DNA from: Lachnospiraceae bacterium
Lineage (GTDB): Bacteria > Bacillota > Clostridia > Lachnospirales > Lachnospiraceae
Direction: 5' to 3'
Assembly: GCA_022791755.1 (NCBI GenBank)
Contig: JAAVZR010000003.1
Span: 1 to 64,000 of the forward strand
DNA: 64,000 bases
Position 1 is the stretch's first letter; each line of letters begins with the position of its first letter. Of this stretch, positions 26,886-35,935 are shown one piece after another. A model generated the notes under the pieces. That model worked only from the letters and a program-made list of their open reading frames with translations. It made no database searches and was not told the origin of the DNA. Both the position numbers and the translations under genes were made by a program.

Positions 26886-26914
26886 ATTATAAACGATTCA
26901 CTCCGAAAAGTCAA
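26886..26914 (-). promoter_or_regulatory. Sigma-A promoter overlapping the GH112 gene 3' end, reading into the ABC operon
   Basis: Reverse strand TTGACT (26914-26909), 17 bp, TATAAT (26891-26886). Confidence 0.8.
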
Positions 26915-29084
26915 TCATCTCGTACCACCGGATCGCATTGGCCGGCAGGTCCAGGGAAAAGCTCTCCCCATTTCCCCGATATACCACTGTGCTCTGAGGC
27001 TCATAGGTATTATTCACCACACAGAATTTCCCGTTTTTCACATAGGCGTGAACATCCACATGACAGTTTTCCGAATACCACCGGCGCAGCTCGCTTTCGC
27101 TGTGACTGCTCCAGAGAATCGCCCGGTGCAATATCCTGCTGTTTACAAAGCTGTAAGGAAGCCCTGATAAGTAAACCGTACGCCCTTCTCCACAGGTATT
27201 GACAGCCATCTGCACTTCCTTCTCGCGCTGTATCAGGACCTCTGCCCCTTCCAGAGCATAGATTCCCTTCTTACCTTCGCCGAAATCCACCTCATCCGGG
27301 CAGTCCTCCAGGATAAAGTGATCCCGGTGCTCCTCCCAGTTATACTTGTCATAGCCCAGAGTAAAGCCGGTCTCCTTCTCTACTCCCAGAGCATGGGAGA
27401 GCTGCAAAAAATGTCCCTGGTACTGGTGGCCGGAAGGCTCTCCTACTCCGATAAATCCGCCTCCGCGGTAAATAAAACGTCTCACCGCGGTCACAATCTC
27501 CGGATCCTCCCAGACCCTGCCTCCCGTATGGGCGGTGTCCGCATCACCCACATTGATCACCACGTCCATATCCTCAAGCACCCCGGGATTTTCCCGGATA
27601 TCGTCAAAGGATAAGAACACCACGTCAAAGGGCGCGCCTGACAGAGCTTCGATCACCCCGGCATAGCTGTAATTCTGCTTCTGATACAGAGCGTGATGCA
27701 CCATATGACAGCCCCAGGAGCGCATCCGCCCCCAGCAGTTGAGCACCGCCACCCGCTTCAGGCAAAAGGCTTCCGTCCCCCGGATATTTCCGTACAGCTC
27801 CCTGAATTCGTTGCATACGCTCTCCACATAGCCGATAAATTCCGGGAATTGGCAGGCCAGCTTCAGATAGCCGCCGTAGCCGATCCTGTCAATGGGCTTG
27901 CGCAAAATCGCCCGACGGGCCGTCACCCAGTTTTCTTTTGCCTCCTTCACCGGATCTCCTCCCTCATGAAAGGTATCCGGGAAAAAGTAAGGCAGGAAAC
28001 GCCCCTCCGTATAGCGCACGCCGGGAATATCCGCGATCAGCCGAAGCGTGGAACCATTGCCCACGCTGCCCACCACCGCGTCCAGTCCTGTGGTCCTGAA
28101 TTCATCCATAAAAGGTTCGGTTCCGATCCAGTGATCTCCCAGAAACATCATGGCTTCCTTGCCCAGCTCATGGGTCAGATCCACCATCTCCTTTACGAGA
28201 GCCGCCACTTCCCTGCGCTGAAAAGCCATAAAATCCTTATATTCCCTGGAAGGCTCCCGGTACTGATTGTTATAATAGCCCTGATCTATGATATATTCCG
28301 GCCTGAACGGGTATCCTGCTTCCCGCTCAAACTGTTCCAGGATATAGGGGGATACGGAGGCCGAATACCCGTACCAGTCCACATACTTCTCCCGCTTCAG
28401 CTCATCGAAAATCAGCGTAAACTGATGGAAAAAGGTGGTATAGCGTATTACATCCACATAGGGATGCTCTTCCACAAACCGGCGCAGCCGTTCCATGGTG
28501 TAGGCCCGCGTCTTGGGCTGGCGCACATCAAAGGTAATCTGGTGCTCAAAATCGGTCCAGCTGTTGACCACCGCGTTATACATATGTACCGGATCCCAGA
28601 TCAGATAAGCCAGGAAGCTCACCGTATACTCATGCCATGTCTTCGGACTGCGGAGTATGACGCAGCCCGTCTCTTCCTCATAGTCCCACTCTTTCACCGG
28701 CACCGGGCATCCCGCCGTGCGGTCCATGACCTCCCACCAGCGTTTCGGATTATCCCTTGTATTCACCGATAAGAGCTCCCGGCTGATCCCGGCCATCAGA
28801 GGAATCGACAGCGGTCCCTCCTTCGCCGTATGAAAGCCGGTCATAATATAACACTGCTGCACCTCGTCGGGATTCGCCTTAGCCCAGGCATTATCTTTTC
28901 TCGTCGTGTAATAGGTGGAATACACCTTTGCATCCACGGCCTTCAAAGCCTCCGGATAATCCGTCCCGTCACAGTCCCGGATCGCATCCGCGCCCCAGCG
29001 CTTCAGCAATTCCAGAGTCTCAGGCACCACATCCACGTCCGTGGGGATCGTCACTCTTCCGGTATTCTCTATCTGCTTGCCCAT
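26898..29084 (-). CDS. GH112 phosphorylase (1,3-beta-galactosyl-N-acetylhexosamine or galactosyl-rhamnose phosphorylase)
   Basis: GRVTIPTDVDVVPETLELLKRWGADAIRDCDGTDYPE, IRYTTFFHQFTLIFDELKREKYVDWYGYSASVSPYILEQFE, FLGDHWIGTEPF; RBS GAGGTG before 29084. Confidence 0.92.
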   Translation of the reverse strand: MGKQIENTGRVTIPTDVDVVPETLELLKRWGADAIRDCDGTDYPEALKAVDAKVYSTYYTTRKDNAWAKANPDEVQQCYIMTGFHTAKEGPLSIPLMAGISRELLSVNTRDNPKRWWEVMDRTAGCPVPVKEWDYEEETGCVILRSPKTWHEYTVSFLAYLIWDPVHMYNAVVNSWTDFEHQITFDVRQPKTRAYTMERLRRFVEEHPYVDVIRYTTFFHQFTLIFDELKREKYVDWYGYSASVSPYILEQFEREAGYPFRPEYIIDQGYYNNQYREPSREYKDFMAFQRREVAALVKEMVDLTHELGKEAMMFLGDHWIGTEPFMDEFRTTGLDAVVGSVGNGSTLRLIADIPGVRYTEGRFLPYFFPDTFHEGGDPVKEAKENWVTARRAILRKPIDRIGYGGYLKLACQFPEFIGYVESVCNEFRELYGNIRGTEAFCLKRVAVLNCWGRMRSWGCHMVHHALYQKQNYSYAGVIEALSGAPFDVVFLSFDDIRENPGVLEDMDVVINVGDADTAHTGGRVWEDPEIVTAVRRFIYRGGGFIGVGEPSGHQYQGHFLQLSHALGVEKETGFTLGYDKYNWEEHRDHFILEDCPDEVDFGEGKKGIYALEGAEVLIQREKEVQMAVNTCGEGRTVYLSGLPYSFVNSRILHRAILWSSHSESELRRWYSENCHVDVHAYVKNGKFCVVNNTYEPQSTVVYRGNGESFSLDLPANAIRWYEMIDFSE

Positions 29085-29094
29085 GTCTGACACC

Positions 29095-29295
29095 TCACTG
29101 TCGTTTTGCATCCTCGAAAGGTTTATTATACACCAAAATTGCCGCTAAAAGCAAGACCAAACCCACCAGCATGATCCCCAGACCCGCCAGCTTTCCGGTC
29201 ATCTTCCAGCCACTGATTATCATCACGAGACCCACGACAAAGAACAGTGCAATAATCAACGCACGCAGCCGCTCGTGTTCTTTCCAGAATTTCAT
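29095..29295 (-). CDS. Small two-helix membrane protein (DUF6903-like)
   Basis: 66 aa, RALIIALFFVVGLVMIISGWKMTGKLAGLGIMLVGLVLLLAAILVYNKPF, between GH112 and permease. Confidence 0.75.
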   Translation of the reverse strand: MKFWKEHERLRALIIALFFVVGLVMIISGWKMTGKLAGLGIMLVGLVLLLAAILVYNKPFEDAKRQ

Positions 29296-29304
29296 AGCCT
29301 CACC

Positions 29305-30192
29305 TTACCCTTTCAGGCCGCCCAGCGTCATACCCTGAGTCAGCTTTTTCTGTACACAGACATAGAGGATCAATGTGGGCAGCATCACCAGAACCAGACC
29401 GGCATACAGCTGACCGTACTGGGCCGCCGACTGCTGCGCCTGCGTCAGCTGCATCAGTCCCACCGGCAGCGTCTTGCCGCCCCGGGGATCGGACAGCAGC
29501 GTCATGGCGATGATATACTCATTCCAAAACGACAGGAAATTAAACAAAATCACCGTGATGATAGACGGCTGCGCCATGGGAAAAATGATCTTCAGCATCG
29601 TCGTACCATAACCGGCCCCGTCGATATAGGCCGCTTCCTCGTAATCGTGGGCCAGCGTGGCAAAATATCCCGAAAGCAGATAAATCGTAAAAGGCAGCGC
29701 CGTGGAGGCATAGACCACCGCCAGGACAAAGATATTGTTTAATAATATCCCCCTGCCTATGAGAGAACTAAAAAACTTATCCCCGTCCACTAACATCAGG
29801 AAGATCGGCACCACGATATAGTTCACATTGATAAACAGGCCGCCCATGAATGCCGCATTCAAAAACTTCCGGCCTTTAAACGAAAAGCGGGACAGCACAT
29901 AGGCCGCAGGAAGCGCCACGACTAAGAGAATCGCCAGCGCCAGCACCGTCACCAGCACGGAGTTCATCATGTACTCGCCCATCCTGGCTTTTCCCCAGGC
30001 ATCGGCAAAGTTCTGCCAGTAGACACCGGCGGGCAGCGCCCATGGATTCCCGTAAAACTCGCTGTTCTGCTTGACGGAGGCCATGAAGACCCAGGCCACC
30101 GGAATGATGATCGTCACAGCCAGCGTAATCAGAGCCACATAGATAAAAGCCTTATACAGCCTCTCGGCCGATGATTTTTTCGTCTGTTCCAT
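29305..30192 (-). CDS. Carbohydrate ABC transporter permease (MalG type)
   Basis: YEEAAYIDGAGYGTTMLKIIFPMAQPSIITVILFNFLSFWNEYIIAMTLL (EAA motif). Confidence 0.93.
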   Translation of the reverse strand: MEQTKKSSAERLYKAFIYVALITLAVTIIIPVAWVFMASVKQNSEFYGNPWALPAGVYWQNFADAWGKARMGEYMMNSVLVTVLALAILLVVALPAAYVLSRFSFKGRKFLNAAFMGGLFINVNYIVVPIFLMLVDGDKFFSSLIGRGILLNNIFVLAVVYASTALPFTIYLLSGYFATLAHDYEEAAYIDGAGYGTTMLKIIFPMAQPSIITVILFNFLSFWNEYIIAMTLLSDPRGGKTLPVGLMQLTQAQQSAAQYGQLYAGLVLVMLPTLILYVCVQKKLTQGMTLGGLKG

Positions 30193-30204
30193 CGCCTGCC
30201 CTCC

Positions 30205-31092
30205 TTAAAATTCCAGCGGTTCACGCTTTGTGGCCACATTGACCAGCGCCGACAGTCCGAACGAGAACAGAAATACCAGCGCCCCGATGGCCATACCATA
30301 ACCATAGGCAGAATTGGTGTAAGCCTGCTTATACATATAGGACAGCGCCACCTCAGAAGCGCCGTTGGGTCCTCCGGAGGTCATGGCCTTGACAAACAGA
30401 AACGCCATGTTAATCGTACTGATGATAAAGAAGGTCAGCGTAGTGCGGATATTGGTCCAGATAAGCGGCAGTGTGATCTGGAAAAACTGGGTGATCCGCC
30501 CGGCTCCGTCCAGACTGGCGCTCTCATAGAGGCTCTGGGGAATACTGGCCATGGAGGCCATATACATGACCATATAATAACCGATGGCCTGCCACACCAT
30601 GGCGATGATCAGACTGGTCATGACCATGGACTCACCCTTCCACAGGACCGCCACGGTCTTTCCGGAAAAGAGCGACAAGAGACTGTTGAGCGTTCCGTTG
30701 TTGGTATCATAGATGGCGCTGAATATGGCTGAAATCACCACCACGGACAGGATATTGGGAATATAGAAAATTACGCGGAAAAAATTCTGTCCTTTGATCT
30801 TCTCCCTGGTCAGAATCGCAGCGAACACCAGCGCAAAGGCAAATGTAATGATCGTCACCACCACGATCAGCAGGATCGTATTCTGCATGGACCGGATAAA
30901 ATTGGCATCCTTCATCAGCCGGACGAAATTTTCCAGCCCCACAAAATCCTCTGTGGTGGAATACGCGCTTCGCTTAAACAGGGACATCCTGAATACATTG
31001 ATCGTGGGAATGATCATAAATATGGTAAACAGAAGCACCGCCGGCGCTGCGCACAGAAACAGAAACACACCGCGCCCCGAACGTTTTTTCAT
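30205..31092 (-). CDS. Carbohydrate ABC transporter permease (MalF type)
   Basis: LYESASLDGAGRITQFFQITLPLIWTNIRTTL EAA motif. Confidence 0.93.
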   Translation of the reverse strand: MKKRSGRGVFLFLCAAPAVLLFTIFMIIPTINVFRMSLFKRSAYSTTEDFVGLENFVRLMKDANFIRSMQNTILLIVVVTIITFAFALVFAAILTREKIKGQNFFRVIFYIPNILSVVVISAIFSAIYDTNNGTLNSLLSLFSGKTVAVLWKGESMVMTSLIIAMVWQAIGYYMVMYMASMASIPQSLYESASLDGAGRITQFFQITLPLIWTNIRTTLTFFIISTINMAFLFVKAMTSGGPNGASEVALSYMYKQAYTNSAYGYGMAIGALVFLFSFGLSALVNVATKREPLEF

Positions 31093-31126
31093 ACGTCAGA
31101 ATCCCTCCTTCTACGCATTTTTAAAA

Positions 31127-31158
31127 AAACGGCGGTGAGCAGCCTGCCACCGCCGTTT
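31127..31158 (-). terminator. Intergenic stem-loop between solute-binding protein and permease genes
   Basis: Reverse strand ACGGCGGTG...CACCGCCGT followed by T-run. Confidence 0.75.
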
Positions 31159-31198
31159 CTTCATTCACTTGTTCGATTGGTTTCAGTAAAAATCCGTT

Positions 31199-32554
31199 TT
31201 ACTGAACCAGGTTCGCACGCATCTGATCGCTGGCGGCCTTGATACCGTCCACCCACTCCTGCTGTGTCATCGTGCCTGCCACCAGAGAGTTCACCGGATC
31301 AAACCAAACCTCACGATTGCTGGTGCCTACGACACTGTCAAACGCGGCAAAATTACCCATGGCAGCCTTGGCCCCATTGTCATAGATCGCATAGAATAAT
31401 TTGTAATCGTCTTCCAGCTTATCCGCAATACCTAACACAGGCTGAACCGCAGGATTAGGCTTGCCTTCCTCATTTACAGCGGTAACGAAAATCTCACAGG
31501 CCGTATCACTGTACAGGAAAGCGATAAACTGCTTCGCCTCATCCGGATTCGCCGCTTTCGCCGGAATCCATGCCTGCTCAAACCAGGTGTAGCTGTAGCT
31601 GTCGCCGCCGGCCGTCACAGCAGGCAGAGCCGTCATGCCCCACTTAAAGCCGTCCGCCCTGGGCGCATTCGCCATCTCGCCTACGATCCAGTTACCATTG
31701 GGCATAAACAGAGCCTTGTTATCCAGAACCAGCTGCTGGTTCTTGGTGAAATCCTGATCGTTGGCCTGAGCCGGCGTGGTGGGCTCGGTATAGGTAGCTA
31801 ACTTCGCCACGATATCGAAGCAGGTCTGTGCTTCAGGGGTATCCCAGATGCCCTCCTCATAATTGGTCGCCTTGTCAAAGAACTCCGGACCGCCTACCGA
31901 ATACATCAGAGCATAGAAGAACGCGTCGAAATAGCCTGTGGTCGGATATGTAAAGAGGGAAATTCCTTCCGCCTTGGCCTTCTCGCCCAGCTCCCACATC
32001 TCATCCCAGGTCGTGGGCACGCTCCACTGCTTTTCCTCGAACAGACCGGCATTATAGAACAGGCCGCAAGGGGAATAGAACATCGGAGCCAGATAGGTCT
32101 TGCCGTCGCCGTAGGGGTTCGTCAGGCTGGTCTCCGTAAAGCCGCCTGCGATCTTATCGCTGACCTTCTTATCCTCGCCCGGTACGGTCATGGACAGCAC
32201 ATCGGTGATCTCCAGAATAGCCTGATCCTTGATAAAAGTCTCGGTCAGAGCCTTCTCACGGCCGGTAGCCAGATGAATCACATCCGGATACGTGCCGGAC
32301 TGCATGGACGGCCCGATCACATCCTCCAGATTCTTGTCCGTGATCAGCTCCACCTCTATTCCGGTCTGGGCTGTGAAGGCTTCACACACTTTCTTCCAGA
32401 CTTCGCTGCCGTAGGCCGTCTCGATGGCTGCCACGGTGATCTTCTTGTCGGAAGAACCGCCCTGTGTGGCGTTCGTGTCCTTGCCGCCGGAACAGCCGGA
32501 CAGCACTGACAGCATCAGCACGGCTGCGAGAACGATACTGAGTACCTTTTTCAT
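31199..32554 (-). CDS. Carbohydrate ABC transporter substrate-binding lipoprotein
   Basis: MKKVLSIVLAAVLMLSVLSGCSGGKDTN lipobox; YPDVIHLATGREKALTETFIKD. Confidence 0.92.
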   Translation of the reverse strand: MKKVLSIVLAAVLMLSVLSGCSGGKDTNATQGGSSDKKITVAAIETAYGSEVWKKVCEAFTAQTGIEVELITDKNLEDVIGPSMQSGTYPDVIHLATGREKALTETFIKDQAILEITDVLSMTVPGEDKKVSDKIAGGFTETSLTNPYGDGKTYLAPMFYSPCGLFYNAGLFEEKQWSVPTTWDEMWELGEKAKAEGISLFTYPTTGYFDAFFYALMYSVGGPEFFDKATNYEEGIWDTPEAQTCFDIVAKLATYTEPTTPAQANDQDFTKNQQLVLDNKALFMPNGNWIVGEMANAPRADGFKWGMTALPAVTAGGDSYSYTWFEQAWIPAKAANPDEAKQFIAFLYSDTACEIFVTAVNEEGKPNPAVQPVLGIADKLEDDYKLFYAIYDNGAKAAMGNFAAFDSVVGTSNREVWFDPVNSLVAGTMTQQEWVDGIKAASDQMRANLVQ

Positions 32555-33030
32555 AATGTTTACCTCCTGATTTGTTTGACATACCGTGTCAGACAAAGTC
32601 CGATACGGTTAGGTTATGGATGTATCACACCCGGTTGTCTGAATTATAGCAGTATCCCTTTTTATTTCCAATCTCTATATTGCTTATTTTTTTATATTTA
32701 TTGCTTTGTTTGGATATTTTTATCCTTTCACTGTCATATCTCTTTTCAGAATTATACAAGATGACGAACTTTAATCGATCCTTCCGCTATGGTCACTTAT
32801 CATTTCTGTCTTTTTTTCCAGATACCCTCTTGCTTCTCCGGCAAAAAAAAATTATAATAGAGACACAGGGTCACTGTCCGGCTTTTGGTTTTGCCAGTAT
32901 TTTTATATTTATTGTCCTATTTTTACATTATGACAAGATCTTACATATTTCGCCTTTTGCCGCTTTCCCCCGGTGTACCTGGTGCTCCTCACCGTTTTTA
33001 AGTTTTATCCAAAGGAGGACTGTCTCTTTT

Positions 33031-33885
33031 ATGAGTACCAGCCGTTATATTCTGGATCCCCTGGCTGTCAACCCCGTCGACCGCTCCGTTACCAAGCTTC
33101 TCTATGTCAGCGTCGCCCGCTACAGCCCGGAATGGCACTCCACACTCCACACCCATCCCTGTGCCGAAGTGTTTTTCGTCACCGGCGGCTTTGGATATCT
33201 GCGGATACCCGGCCGCTCCGTTCCCATCGCCACCGGCGATGTCATCATCGTCAACTCCAATATCGAACACACCGAAATCAGCTCCGAGGAACAGCCTCTG
33301 GAATACATCGTCATGGGCGTGGACGGCCTGGAAGCCATAACCGGAGACGACGGCGGCGACGGATATTCCATCATCCATTTTCAATCCGGCAGCGATCAGA
33401 TTCTTTTTTACCTGCGATGCCTCCTGAAGGAAATCGAGACACGGCTTCCGGGCTATAATACCATCTGTCAGGATCTTCTGGAGGTCGTTCTGTTGCTCCT
33501 GATGCGCCGCAGCGAGTTTACCGTCACCTTCGTGCCGGCTGCCCGCAAATCAAGCAAAGAATGCGCGGTGGTCCGCCGCTATATTGACAATCATTTCAAG
33601 GAAAGCCTGACTCTGGATGATCTGGCCCGAATCGCCCATGTGAGCAAATACTATCTGGCCCATGCCTTTACCAGAGAATACGGAACTTCCCCCATCAACT
33701 ATCTGCTGTCCTGCCGGATCCGGGAAAGCCGGTATCTGCTGTCAGAGACCGGAATGCCTCTGTCACAGATCTCCGGGATGCTGGGCTTCTCCTCTCCCAG
33801 CTATTTTTCTCAGAGCTTCCGGCGGATCGAGGGCCTGAGTCCCATGGAGTACCGCAGACAGTGCCGCGAAGAAAAAAAGGATTGA
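33031..33885 (+). CDS. AraC-family regulator with cupin domain
   Basis: HTHPCAEVFFVTGGFGYLRIPG; C-terminal ESLTLDDLARIAHVSKYYLAHAFTREYGTSPINYLLSCRIRESRYLL double HTH; RBS AAAGGAGG before 33031. Confidence 0.93.
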   Translation: MSTSRYILDPLAVNPVDRSVTKLLYVSVARYSPEWHSTLHTHPCAEVFFVTGGFGYLRIPGRSVPIATGDVIIVNSNIEHTEISSEEQPLEYIVMGVDGLEAITGDDGGDGYSIIHFQSGSDQILFYLRCLLKEIETRLPGYNTICQDLLEVVLLLLMRRSEFTVTFVPAARKSSKECAVVRRYIDNHFKESLTLDDLARIAHVSKYYLAHAFTREYGTSPINYLLSCRIRESRYLLSETGMPLSQISGMLGFSSPSYFSQSFRRIEGLSPMEYRRQCREEKKD

Positions 33886-33947
33886 CGTTTCCTGTATTTC
33901 ATATTATAATAACAGAAGTTCTGCGAAAGCCATGCAGATCAGATATT

Positions 33948-34036
33948 GGAGGAGTACCCAAGTGGCTGAAGGGTCTGGCTTCGAACACCAGTAGGTCGGT
34001 AACACCGGCGCAAGGGTTCAAATCCCTTCTCCTCCG
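33948..34036 (+). tRNA. tRNA-Ser(CGA), class II with long variable arm
   Basis: Acceptor GGAGGAG/CTCCTCC, anticodon loop TTCGAAC (CGA at 33982-33984), variable arm GTCGG-TAACA-CCGGC, T-arm GGGTTCAAATCCC, discriminator G; no encoded CCA. Confidence 0.93.
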
Positions 34037-34124
34037 CTTCCATCAGTGCCCACAGACTGTTGATTCGTCTGCGGGCACTGTTTGTACATCTCAATATTTC
34101 CAAAAAAGAAAGGAAGTGCCATTT

Positions 34125-35441
34125 ATGGGGTTCACGATAGACAACAGTATTCCTGCCCTGACCGTATTCCTGCAGGGCCTTTTAAGCTTTTTCTCTCCCT
34201 GCGTACTGCCCCTGGTCCCTCTGTATGTCAGCTATCTGGCCGGAGGCACCAGACAGGTGGGGGAGGACGGCAGCATCCGCTATCCCAAGGGTAAGATCCT
34301 GATTAACACACTGTTTTTTGTCCTGGGTATCAGCTTTACCTTTTTTCTTCTGGGCTTCGGTTTCACTGCCCTGGGCCGATTCTTTGAAAACAGCCATACC
34401 GTTTTTGTCCGCGTCAGCGGCATCATTATGATCCTGTTCGGCCTGTACCAGGCAGGGGTATTCGGACGCTCCCACATCATCGAGAGGGAACGGCGTCTTC
34501 CTTTTCTGTTAAACCGGCTGGCCATGGGACCTGTCTCCGCCCTTTTGCTGGGCTTTACCTTCAGCTTTGCCTGGACTCCCTGTGTGGGACCTGTGCTGGG
34601 AGGCGTACTTCTGATGGCCAGCTCTGCCGCCTCCTCCGGCAAGGCTCTGCTCTTAATCGGCGTTTACACCGCCGGTTTCACCCTGCCCTTTCTGGCAGTG
34701 GGCCTCTTCACCGGCTCTGTCCTGGATTTTTTCAAAAAAAAGCAGCAGATTGTCCGCTATACCGTAAAAGCCGGCGCCGTTTTACTGATCTTCATGGGGG
34801 TCATGACTCTGACCGGCTTCATGAACGGACTGACAGGATATCTCTCCAGCTTTGACGGGATTTCTCCTGACTCCGAAGACCAGGTCAGTATGTCCTCCTC
34901 CGCCCCGGAAGAGACAGATCAACGCCTTCCCGAGACCAGCTCTCTGGAGACGTCTTCCCTGCCCGCAGAAGACGGGGAAACCTCAGCGCCGCCGGAGACC
35001 ATACCCGCGCCCGATTTTACGCTGACGGATCAATACGGAAACGAGCACACCTTCTCCGACTACCGGGGAAAGACCGTATTCTTAAATTTCTGGGCCACCT
35101 GGTGCCGTCCCTGCCGCAGCGAAATGCCTGATATCGAACAGATCTATCAGGATTATGGCTGCAACGAGGAGGATCTGATTGTTCTGGGAATCGCCGGTCC
35201 TGGGCTGGGCCGGGAGGGAAGCGTTGAAGAAGTCACCGCCTTCCTCACAGAAAACGGATATCACTTTCCTGTCATAATGGATGAAGAAGGGATCCTGTTT
35301 TATCAGTATGGTATCCAGGCCTATCCCACCACGTTCATGATCGACAAGGAAGGCAATGTATTCGGATATGTGAACGGCGCCATGACCAGAGAGATCATGG
35401 ACAGCATCATCAAACAGACTATGGAGATGAAACGGGAATAA
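34125..35441 (+). CDS. CcdA-like transmembrane thiol transporter fused to TlpA/thioredoxin-like domain
   Basis: LLSFFSPCVLPLVPLYVSYLAGG and FTFSFAWTPCVGPVLGGVLL (CcdA), then FLNFWATWCRPCRSEMPDIEQIYQDY (redoxin CxxC). Confidence 0.92.
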   Translation: MGFTIDNSIPALTVFLQGLLSFFSPCVLPLVPLYVSYLAGGTRQVGEDGSIRYPKGKILINTLFFVLGISFTFFLLGFGFTALGRFFENSHTVFVRVSGIIMILFGLYQAGVFGRSHIIERERRLPFLLNRLAMGPVSALLLGFTFSFAWTPCVGPVLGGVLLMASSAASSGKALLLIGVYTAGFTLPFLAVGLFTGSVLDFFKKKQQIVRYTVKAGAVLLIFMGVMTLTGFMNGLTGYLSSFDGISPDSEDQVSMSSSAPEETDQRLPETSSLETSSLPAEDGETSAPPETIPAPDFTLTDQYGNEHTFSDYRGKTVFLNFWATWCRPCRSEMPDIEQIYQDYGCNEEDLIVLGIAGPGLGREGSVEEVTAFLTENGYHFPVIMDEEGILFYQYGIQAYPTTFMIDKEGNVFGYVNGAMTREIMDSIIKQTMEMKRE

Positions 35442-35565
35442 CAAAAACTATCTGTTTTTTTAAAACATGCTCATTTCAGTCCCTTCTTTATGCATTCCTT
35501 CTTTATGATAGTAGAGAATAAAAAGCTACCGATCATATGAGCAAAATACATCTTAGGAGGTAAGT

Positions 35566-35802
35566 ATGGAAGAATCCATTCGCAGCGACCAGAATGTCCA
35601 TGTCGGAGCCAATATCCGTGAAGCACGCATCAAACGTCATCTGGGCCAGACGCAGCTGGTTCGCCTGCTCCAGGAGCAGGGCGTGGCCATCAGCCGGGAA
35701 TCCCTGGTAAAAATCGAGCGCGGCACCCAGCACATCAAAGCATCGCAGCTGAAGGCAATCAAAGAATTTCTCGGCGTGTCCTATGACGACCTGATTAAAT
35801 AA
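35566..35802 (+). CDS. XRE-family HTH regulator, paralog of 6554..6835
   Basis: GANIREARIKRHLGQTQLVRLLQEQGVAISRESLVKIERGTQHIKASQLKAIKEFLGVSYDDLIK. Confidence 0.87.
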   Translation: MEESIRSDQNVHVGANIREARIKRHLGQTQLVRLLQEQGVAISRESLVKIERGTQHIKASQLKAIKEFLGVSYDDLIK

Positions 35803-35935
35803 AGCGGCGTCTGAAAATCCAAATCCCTGCCGAAAGCCCTGTCCCGCGGACATATGGTTTTCAGCAGGGATTCTTTGATAAACGTCACCGGAGAGACCGT
35901 CGCCTCTCTGATCCCGGTACTATTAGGTCCTGTTT

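Noticed and set aside
33861-34124. N-terminal extension of the CcdA fusion ORF
   Set aside because: Reads through the tRNA-Ser gene; start reassigned to 34125
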